21,240 bases of DNA from an uncultured Oscillospiraceae bacterium (GTDB taxonomy: Bacteria; Bacillota; Clostridia; Oscillospirales; Oscillospiraceae), in contig CAKTMQ010000017.1 of assembly GCA_934573945.1 (NCBI GenBank), forward strand, positions 1 to 21,240. Direction: 5' to 3'. The notes beneath the pieces were generated by a model. The model saw nothing but the letters and a program-made list of their open reading frames with translations. It had not been told where the DNA came from and made no database searches. Position numbers and translations under genes: made by a program. Shown here piece by piece: positions 16,098 to 21,240 of this stretch. Every line of letters begins with the position of its first letter. The stretch's first letter is position 1.

Positions 16098-16165
16098 CAA
16101 TCATGCGATAAATCGTTTAGACACCTTGGCTTTGCGTCTCAGTCTTTCAACTGATTTGCCAAAAA
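16086..16165 (-). ncRNA. c-di-GMP-I (GEMM-I) riboswitch
   Basis: The minus strand between promoter and terminator carries the conserved GEMM-I core in order: GGCAAAT (16154-16160); a CAGT/ACTG hairpin with loop TGAAAG; the invariant GACGCAAAGCC (16128-16138); CTAA (16117-16120); and an ATGATTGACCGGCTGC 3' part. It sits at the head of the SipW/TasA operon. Because ligand binding stabilises the helix that uses the 3' strand, and that strand is also the terminator's 5' arm, the predicted action is ON with c-di-GMP. The P1 pairing is weaker than consensus (GCA/TGC plus mismatches). Identification of the aptamer is firm; the direction of control is inference. Confidence 0.9.
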
Positions 16166-16192
16166 ATTGTAGATTTTCACGAAGGTCTCTCT

Positions 16193-16221
16193 ATAATAGC
16201 GCATAAATATGGCTTTGTCAA
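16193..16221 (-). promoter_or_regulatory. Promoter of the riboswitch-matrix operon
   Basis: A perfect -35 TTGACA (16216-16221), a 17-base spacer and a -10 TATTAT (16193-16198) lie on the minus strand. Transcription would start near 16186, about 25 bases before the aptamer. The near-consensus promoter suggests strong constant initiation, with control exerted at the terminator. Confidence 0.9.
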
Positions 16222-16299
16222 GCAAAAAAACGAAAAAATGGAAAAAATGAAAGAATTTGTTGTTGTCTCTCACTATCCGATACCTGTCCGCGCCGACCG

Positions 16300-16647
16300 T
16301 CACTCCAACGCCCGAATAGCGTCGATCACGCCGTGATACGCCTGCTCCGCGGCTGTCAGCAGCGCCTGCGTGCCCTCCAGACTGCCGCCCCGCAGCCGCT
16401 CCGTCAGGGCGGAAGCCGCGTCGTACAGCCGGGAAAATCCCAGATTGGCGCAGATGCCCTTCAGCGTGTGAGCCGAGCGGAAGGCGGCGGTGGCGTCCCG
16501 CGCCCGGAGGGCGCTGCACAGGGCGGCGAACTCGCCGTCGTCGGCAAAGCGGCGGACGAACCGCGCCACCATTTCCTCGCTGCCCAGCCGCTTCACTACC
16601 TCGCCCTCGTCAGAACCGATGGCCTGATAAAATTCCCTGAGTGTCAT
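16300..16647 (-). CDS. Stand-alone histidine phosphotransfer (HPt) protein
   Basis: This 115-residue cytosolic helical protein carries the HPt signature AFRSAHTLKGICANLGF, with phospho-accepting His60 followed by LKG. HPt proteins carry phosphate between response-regulator receiver domains in phosphorelays. ATG 16647 has GGAGGAG 5 bases upstream. It follows the GGDEF/REC/HD-GYP gene by 162 bases on the same strand with no terminator seen between, so the two are probably one unit. The REC domain of that protein is its obvious partner. No histidine kinase is present in the window. Confidence 0.85.
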   Translation of the reverse strand: MTLREFYQAIGSDEGEVVKRLGSEEMVARFVRRFADDGEFAALCSALRARDATAAFRSAHTLKGICANLGFSRLYDAASALTERLRGGSLEGTQALLTAAEQAYHGVIDAIRALE

Positions 16648-16809
16648 GATGCTCCTCCCCCTGATTTTGGCGGCGCAGGGTACCGCGCCGTCCGGCTTCT
16701 GTCCTGTGCGTCATGCTCTGCGGCATACAGGCGGGCAGATGCCCCTGCCCGGGAGCGCTGCTTCGATAGCCGCTCCTCCGTGCCCCATATGCCCTCTGTC
16801 GGTTGCCTG

Positions 16810-18762
16810 CTATTCTGTGACTGTTGTGCCGTCCACCTCCGACTGCCCGTTGTATACCTCTGCGTCCAGCGTCTCCCGGATCTCCGTCAGACACTGTACC
16901 AGCAGCGGATCGAAAGCGCCGCAGGCGCCGCTGCGGATCATCTCCACGGCCTGCCCGGCGGGATAGGGCGCCTTGTAAGAGCGTTGGCTCACCAGCGCGT
17001 CGTAGGCGTCGGCCAGCCCCACCACCTGTGTCTCGATGGGGATGGCGTCGCCGGACAGCTGGTCGGGATACCCGCTCCCGTCGATGCGCTCATGGTGCCA
17101 GCGGCAGATCCGGGCGGCGTACTCCAGCAGCGGCTCGCCCCGGTAAATGTCCAGACCACGCAGGATGGACTCGCCGATCACCGTGTGGGTCTGCATGAGG
17201 TGATATTCGTCCGGCGTCAGGGGGCCGGCCTTGTTCAAAAGCGCCTCGTCGATGCCGATCTTGCCGATGTCGTGCAGCGTACTGGCCTCGGTGATGTACT
17301 CACAGTCCTGCCACGTCAGGGAATAGCGGTCTGTCTTGATCAGCAGCCGTTCCAGCAGCCGCTCCGTCACCTGCCTGATGCAGATGGTGTGGGATCCGCT
17401 CTCACTGTTCCGGAACCCGACGACCCGCCCCAGGATGTCGGTCATCATCCGGAAGGTGCGCTCCCGCTCGTGGGAGCGGCGGTTCAGCATGGCGATGAGA
17501 CGCCGCTGCCGGGCGTAGAGATGGATGGTGTTCAGCACCCGCCGGTGCACCACCCTGGTGTCAAAGGGACGGCTGATGTAATCGGAAACGCCCAGCGCAT
17601 AGGCCTGACGGATGTTGTCGTCGGAGTCGTCCACGGTGATCATGATGACCGGTATATTCTCCAGATAGCCCCGGCGGTTCATCTCCGCCAGTGTCTCCAG
17701 TCCATCCAGCACCGGCATGACAATGTCCAGCAGCACCAGCGAGATGCCGGTGCCATACTGCTCCAGCATCGTCAGGCATTCCTCGCCGTTGGCCGCCTCC
17801 AGGATCCGCAGCTCGTTCTGCAGCATCTCCGCCAGCAGGCTGCGGTTCAGACCGGAGTCATCCACAATCAGCACCTGCTGGGTGCCTGCCGGTTTCGTCT
17901 CGCTGCTCACCGGCAGCTGCCCGGCGGTGCGTTGGGTCATCACGGTGTCCCGGCGGCGCTTGGCGCGGTACATCAGCTGGTCGGCGCGGAAAACGGCCAT
18001 GCTGGCCAGCTCCTCGCCCGCCATGGAGCCGCCGATGCTGACGGACAGGCGCAGCGCCTGACAGGAGGGAATGCGAACCTCCTTCATCCGCCGGCAGATC
18101 TGCCACAGCAGCGCCTCAAAGGCCGCCTCTGTGGCATCGGCCATCAGCAGCAGGAATTCGTCGCCGCCGAAGCGGATCACCCTGCCCCGGCCGCCGGATA
18201 CCTCCTGGATCACAGCGGCCAGTGCCTGCAGCGCCGCGTCTCCGGCGTCGTGGCCGTAGGTGTCGTTGCACAGCTTGAAGTTGTCCACGTCGATCAGAGC
18301 GACGCCGCCGCTGATAGCGCTGTTCTTGATGTTCAGTTCATAGTAATTCCGGTTGTAAACGCCGGTCAGTACGTCGTAGCAGCTCTCCTCGTACAGATTC
18401 CTGCCGGAGATCAGCAGATAGCGCTCATCCAGCCGCTCCAGCCGCATCTCATAGTGCAGTGTTTCGCTCTGCCCTATCCGCAGCTGTACCCGGAAGCTCT
18501 CGCTGTCCCGGCCGCAGGAGAAGAAGTTCCACAGATACGCCTCGTTAAAACAGCTGTTCCAGAGGGTGCGGTCTGCCGACAGTGCGTACCCCTGCCGGAG
18601 AATATCGCACAGCTGTGCCACCGGATACTGCCTGTGTACCAGCGCTGCGGCCAGCTTGTCGTGGTGGATGCGGATCTGCCCGATCTCCCGGTCATACACC
18701 CAGACCAGATCGCAGTAATGAGATACAGATTGTATTAATAATTCGCGCATCTGTACATCCAT
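16810..18762 (-). CDS. Hybrid c-di-GMP enzyme: PAS-like / GGDEF / REC / HD-GYP
   Basis: This 650-residue soluble protein begins with a PAS-like sensor (1-125). A GGDEF diguanylate cyclase domain (~127-275) has an intact RFGGDEF at 197-203 and no RxxD inhibitory site just before it. A receiver domain (296-410) has acidic D301/D302 and phospho-acceptor D346 in LLDIVMP; the usually invariant Lys before PF is Arg398. The HD-GYP phosphodiesterase (~435-635) has HDIGK at 497-501, HHERIDGSGYP at 556-566 and AD-YDAL near 584. It can in principle both make and degrade c-di-GMP, switched by phosphorylation and the sensor. ATG 18762 is chosen with AGGTG 4 bases upstream. It sits directly upstream of the HPt gene and the c-di-GMP riboswitch operon, so a local circuit is likely. 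Confidence 0.92.
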   Translation of the reverse strand: MDVQMRELLIQSVSHYCDLVWVYDREIGQIRIHHDKLAAALVHRQYPVAQLCDILRQGYALSADRTLWNSCFNEAYLWNFFSCGRDSESFRVQLRIGQSETLHYEMRLERLDERYLLISGRNLYEESCYDVLTGVYNRNYYELNIKNSAISGGVALIDVDNFKLCNDTYGHDAGDAALQALAAVIQEVSGGRGRVIRFGGDEFLLLMADATEAAFEALLWQICRRMKEVRIPSCQALRLSVSIGGSMAGEELASMAVFRADQLMYRAKRRRDTVMTQRTAGQLPVSSETKPAGTQQVLIVDDSGLNRSLLAEMLQNELRILEAANGEECLTMLEQYGTGISLVLLDIVMPVLDGLETLAEMNRRGYLENIPVIMITVDDSDDNIRQAYALGVSDYISRPFDTRVVHRRVLNTIHLYARQRRLIAMLNRRSHERERTFRMMTDILGRVVGFRNSESGSHTICIRQVTERLLERLLIKTDRYSLTWQDCEYITEASTLHDIGKIGIDEALLNKAGPLTPDEYHLMQTHTVIGESILRGLDIYRGEPLLEYAARICRWHHERIDGSGYPDQLSGDAIPIETQVVGLADAYDALVSQRSYKAPYPAGQAVEMIRSGACGAFDPLLVQCLTEIRETLDAEVYNGQSEVDGTTVTE

Positions 18763-18802
18763 ACAGCACCTGCCTGTTTTCTTTGTTACGTAATACCGTT
18801 AT

Positions 18803-18831
18803 ATTATAGACTTCCTTCACCATGATTTCAA
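18803..18831 (-). promoter_or_regulatory. Promoter of the GGDEF/HD-GYP-HPt unit
   Basis: A -35 TTGAAA (18826-18831), a 17-base spacer and a perfect -10 TATAAT (18803-18808) lie on the minus strand, about 40 bases before the start codon. It diverges from the lplA promoter. Confidence 0.8.
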
Positions 18832-18833
18832 CA

Positions 18834-18853
18834 GAAAATCCAGCAGGATTTTC
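18834..18853. promoter_or_regulatory. Inverted repeat between divergent promoters (possible operator)
   Basis: Perfect 8-bp arms GAAAATCC (18834-18841) and GGATTTTC (18846-18853) lie between the two outward -35 elements, 2 bases from one and 15 from the other. The position suits a regulator that acts on both promoters. No candidate binding protein is visible. Confidence 0.35.
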
Positions 18854-18868
18854 ATATTTTGAAAAAAG

Positions 18869-18897
18869 TTGCGTGAAGGGAGAAAGTCCGCTATAAT
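18869..18897 (+). promoter_or_regulatory. Promoter of the lplA-transporter operon
   Basis: A -35 TTGCGT (18869-18874), a 17-base spacer and a perfect -10 TATAAT (18892-18897) lie 36 bases before the lplA start. Confidence 0.8.
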
Positions 18898-18933
18898 GTC
18901 GGCGGAAGAATTTTTGCGGCAAGGAGGCACTTA

Positions 18934-19926
18934 ATGGAAAAGGTACACTATCTGGAGACAGGCTCCACCGACCCCGCCTATAATCTGGCTTTTGAGGAAT
19001 ACGTGCTGACACACCGCCGGGACGGCGCCTATCTGCTGCTGTGGCAGAACGACAACACCATTGTGGTGGGGCGCAATCAGAACACGGCGCAGGAGATCGA
19101 CAGAGCCTTTGTGGAGCAGCATCACATCCGCGTGGTGCGCCGGGGCACCGGCGGCGGCGCGGTCTATCACGATATGGGCAACCTGAACTACTCCTTCATC
19201 ACCGACGCCGGGGATGCGGAGCGGATGGCCATGGAGCGCTTTACCCGCCCCATTGTGGCGGCGCTGCAGGGGCTGGGGCTGCAGGCGGAGGCCTCCGGCA
19301 GAAACGACATTCTGGTGGAGGGGCGCAAGGTCTCCGGCACAGCACAGCGGCTGACCGATGGCCGCATCCTGCACCACGGCACCCTGCTGTTCGACTCCCG
19401 GCCGGAGATGGTGGCCGGTGCGCTGCGGGCGGATCCGGCCAAGTTCCGCTCCAAGGGTGCCAAGTCGGTCAGGAGCCGTATCGGCAACATACGGGACTTC
19501 CTGCCGGAGGATATGACGCTGCCGGCCTTCTGGGACTACCTGAAGCGGCAGCTGGCCGGCGACGGGCTGGTGCAGGACGCGCTGACGGCGGAGGAGCTGG
19601 CGGCAGTGCGGCAGCTGAAGGCGGAGAAATACGACACCTGGGAGTGGACGTATGGCCGGTCTCCCGGCTTTGACATGGTGAATCGGGACTACTTTCCCGG
19701 CGGCAGGCTGGAGATCGGCCTGTCCGTCTCCGGCGGCAGGCTGACAGCCGTGCAGTTCTACGGGGATTTTCTCAGCATCACGGACACCACGCCCCTGGCG
19801 CAGGCACTGGTGGGCACGGATTACCGGGAGGATGCCGTGGCGGCGGTGCTGGCACAGTATCCGCTGGCGGCCATGTTCGGCGGCATCACCGGGGAGGAGC
19901 TGCTGCGCACCATCTTTAACGGATGA
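18934..19926 (+). CDS. lplA: Lipoate-protein ligase A
   Basis: This cytosolic enzyme activates lipoate with ATP and joins it to the lysine of lipoyl domains (glycine-cleavage H protein, 2-oxoacid dehydrogenases). The 330 residues match the two-domain LplA length. The catalytic domain has RRGTGGGAVYHDMGNLNYSF at 69-88, GRNDI at 122-126 and the lipoyl-AMP lysine region GRKVSGTAQR at 130-139. The C-terminal accessory domain (~250-330) includes GGRLEIGLSVSGG. ATG 18934 follows AAGGAGG by 7 bases. It overlaps the transporter frame by ATGA at its end. Its neighbours do not include lipoyl-dependent enzymes. Confidence 0.93.
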   Translation: MEKVHYLETGSTDPAYNLAFEEYVLTHRRDGAYLLLWQNDNTIVVGRNQNTAQEIDRAFVEQHHIRVVRRGTGGGAVYHDMGNLNYSFITDAGDAERMAMERFTRPIVAALQGLGLQAEASGRNDILVEGRKVSGTAQRLTDGRILHHGTLLFDSRPEMVAGALRADPAKFRSKGAKSVRSRIGNIRDFLPEDMTLPAFWDYLKRQLAGDGLVQDALTAEELAAVRQLKAEKYDTWEWTYGRSPGFDMVNRDYFPGGRLEIGLSVSGGRLTAVQFYGDFLSITDTTPLAQALVGTDYREDAVAAVLAQYPLAAMFGGITGEELLRTIFNG

Positions 19927-19955
19927 AACAAAAAGAGAAGCGGCCGGAGGTGCGG

Positions 19956-20855
19956 ATGAATGGGAGAGGGAAGCTGGATCTGACGGTGCTGCTGCCGGTG
20001 GCGGGCTATGTCATCTGGGGCTTCAGTCTGCTGCTGACCCGGCTGGGGCAGCGCTATGCCGGTCCCATGGTGCTGCTGAGCGTGCGCTTTACATTGGCAT
20101 TTGCCTTGCTGAACGTCCCACTGCTGCTGGGACGGGAAAAGCTGCGCCTGCGGGGCAGGAAGCTGCGGCCGCTGCTGGTGCTGGGCGTGCTGGAGCCGCT
20201 GTGCTTCGTGTTTGAGAGCTATGCCCTCTATTTCACCAATGCCACTATCACAGGTGTGGTGTCGGCGCTGTCGCCGCTGGCCGCCATGGCGCTGGCGGCG
20301 CTGACACTGCGGGAGTACCCCTCCCGGCGGCAGGCACTGTTTTCCCTGCTGCCGGTCGCAGGCGTCATTCTGCTGACGGCGGCCGGGCAGGAGGTGGGCG
20401 CCGTGACGCTGATCGGCATCCCCTGTCTGGTGGGCTACAGTGTCTGCTCGGGATACTATAAGGTGGCCAACCGGGCGGCGTCGGACTTTTCGCCCTATGA
20501 ACGCACCTACACGCTGCTGCTCAGCTGCGCGGTGTTTTTCACGGCGGCGGCACTGGTGGAGTGCCGGGGTGATTTGACGGCCTACACCGCGGCGCTGGGG
20601 CAGCCGGTGTTTCTGGCGGCCATTCTGGCGCTGAGCGTGTTCGGCTCCGTGGCGGCCAATATGCTGGTCAACTACGGCGCGGGACGGATCAGCGTCACCA
20701 AGATGTCCGCCATCGGCAACATCAACACCGTCATCGCGGCCTTTGCCGGGGTGGTGTTTCTGCGGGAGCCGTTCACCTGGGAAATGCTGGCAGGTGCGCT
20801 GCTGGTGCTGGTGGGTGTGTGGCAGGTGACGCGGCCGGAAAAGGCGGCGGCCTAA
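19956..20855 (+). CDS. EamA/DMT-superfamily transporter
   Basis: This integral membrane protein of about 299 residues has roughly ten hydrophobic helices in two EamA-like repeats. The first has AGYVIWGFSLLLTRLG; the second ends with ISVTKMSAIGNINTVIAAFAGVVFLREPFTWEMLAG, the typical 'late-repeat' motif of drug/metabolite transporters. ATG 19956 is preferred because GGAGG lies 5 bases upstream; the frame also opens at ATG 19923, which overlaps the lplA stop (ATGA) but has no ribosome binding site. It is co-transcribed with lplA. The substrate is not predictable; the pairing hints at a metabolite linked to lipoate or acyl groups, which is speculation. Confidence 0.88.
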   Translation: MNGRGKLDLTVLLPVAGYVIWGFSLLLTRLGQRYAGPMVLLSVRFTLAFALLNVPLLLGREKLRLRGRKLRPLLVLGVLEPLCFVFESYALYFTNATITGVVSALSPLAAMALAALTLREYPSRRQALFSLLPVAGVILLTAAGQEVGAVTLIGIPCLVGYSVCSGYYKVANRAASDFSPYERTYTLLLSCAVFFTAAALVECRGDLTAYTAALGQPVFLAAILALSVFGSVAANMLVNYGAGRISVTKMSAIGNINTVIAAFAGVVFLREPFTWEMLAGALLVLVGVWQVTRPEKAAA

Positions 20856-20870
20856 TGGGGTTCAAAAAGA

Positions 20871-20926
20871 CTGTTTATGGGGTAAAAAGTACTGCTTATA
20901 GGGTACAGAATGGCGGTTTATAACTG
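20871..20926 (+). repeat. Three helically phased imperfect direct repeats
   Basis: The 13-14 base units CTGTTTATGGGGTA (20871), CTGCTTATAGGGTA (20892) and CGGTTTATAACTG (20914) start 21 and 22 bases apart, about two DNA turns. This spacing is that of LytTR-type (AgrA/VirR) binding boxes, but the unit matches that consensus only loosely. They lie past the transporter gene with no supported ORF beside them. Confidence 0.5.
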
Positions 20927-21045
20927 CCAAAAACAGATAAAAATACACAAATCGGCGAATATCGCGCAACGGTATACAGCCGCAGTTGACGCGACGGAGA
21001 AAGCGGCGCCGTCGGCGGCGGATAAAGCGAGACGATTTTAAGGAG

Positions 21046-21095
21046 ATGTCAGCCAACGGCCTCCCCCCGAACGGGTGGAGGCCGTTGGCTGACAT
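21046..21095. repeat. Perfect 19-bp hairpin, 12-base loop
   Basis: Arms 21046-21064 and 21077-21095 are perfectly complementary, and the loop contains a further CCC/GGG pair. There is no T-tract on either strand, so it is not an ordinary intrinsic terminator. It could terminate the lplA-transporter unit from afar or be part of a mobile or RNA element. Confidence 0.6.
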
Positions 21096-21164
21096 AACAA
21101 GGACGGAAAACACCGCGTTGCAGGCGAAAAGTGCTTCGGCGATGTACTGCCAGTAGCAAAAAAT

Positions 21165-21197
21165 CAGGAAACCGCCCCATCGAGGGGCGGTTTCCTG
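21165..21197 (-). terminator. Leftward terminator for a gene beyond the right edge
   Basis: A perfect 14-bp stem (21165-21178 with 21184-21197) with a 5-base loop is followed on the minus strand by ATTTTTTGC, a proper U-tract. It should end a minus-strand gene entering from the right; only about 40 bases of possible sequence of that gene remain. Confidence 0.75.
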
Positions 21198-21240
21198 CGA
21201 GGCTCTCCTCTCGCTTACGCAACAGTCCACCGGTCTGTTG

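Larger units (their letters stand above)
20860..21240. other. Stretch without a supported gene
   Basis: No reading frame here has a convincing ribosome binding site and protein-like composition. The stretch holds the phased repeats, a 19-bp hairpin and a leftward terminator. The 122-codon minus-strand frame across it (20862-21230) passes through both hairpins and is arginine-rich in the middle, so I do not call it. Confidence 0.6.

Noticed and set aside
16333-18738. 801-codon plus-strand ORF opposite the GGDEF/HD-GYP gene
   Set aside because: The minus strand carries intact GGDEF, REC and HD-GYP motifs; the plus product is His/Gln/Leu-rich shadow sequence.
20862-21230. 122-codon minus-strand ORF at the right end
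   Set aside because: It runs through a perfect terminator with U-tract and a 19-bp hairpin and has an arginine run; no ribosome binding site supports it.
1-21240. CRISPR arrays, tRNA or rRNA genes, transposases, integrases
   Set aside because: I looked for regularly spaced identical repeats, tRNA-like cloverleaf ends and recombinase motifs and saw none that can be supported.

Overview
The window reads as a chromosomal segment of a GC-rich, Gram-positive gut Clostridia, most likely Oscillospirales/Oscillospiraceae. This rests on strong AGGAGG-type ribosome binding sites, sigma-A type promoters, SipW/TasA-type surface proteins, a c-di-GMP-I riboswitch and an HD-GYP regulator. The taxonomic placement is inference; no marker gene is present.

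Left part (1-5270): a promoter firing leftward off the window, possibly into a small structured RNA; a short class I glutamine amidotransferase (208-786); and a tetR gene cut off after its DNA-binding helix-turn-helix (916 to about 1080). A roughly 4.06 kb foreign segment then runs to about 5143. On the minus strand it encodes a piece of a phage or conjugative-element 'polyvalent' protein (zincin, two MuF-C-like domains, ART-like region). The fragment is headless and tailless, and the long open frame over it (998-5284) is a chimera whose two ends are antisense to broken host genes. On its right sits the last ~41 codons of a sortase-like gene (to 5269).

Middle (5300-6960): a perfect 18-bp hairpin, then a divergent ROK/hexokinase-fold gene on the minus strand with its own promoter.

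Core (6918-16221, minus strand): a seven-gene extracellular-matrix operon. A consensus promoter (16193-16221) leads into a c-di-GMP-I (GEMM) riboswitch. The 3' strand of its aptamer is also the 5' arm of an intrinsic terminator, which predicts that c-di-GMP turns the operon ON. The genes in order are: SipW-type signal peptidase; TasA/CalY-like protein; a membrane- or wall-anchored protein with a C-terminal SPKTG signal; a second SipW peptidase overlapping it; a second TasA-like protein; a ~1593-aa secreted protein with InlB-type repeats and a Cna-B-like C-terminus but no anchor; a third SipW-dependent small protein; and a strong terminator.

Immediately upstream (16300-18831, minus): a PAS-like/GGDEF/REC/HD-GYP protein, able in principle to make and destroy c-di-GMP, followed by a stand-alone HPt protein. 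The likely logic is: phosphorelay input, local c-di-GMP turnover, riboswitch, matrix assembly.

Right part (18869-21240): divergent lipoate-protein ligase and EamA-family transporter genes, then about 380 bases without a supported gene that hold three helically phased direct repeats, a 19-bp hairpin and a leftward terminator for a gene beyond the window.
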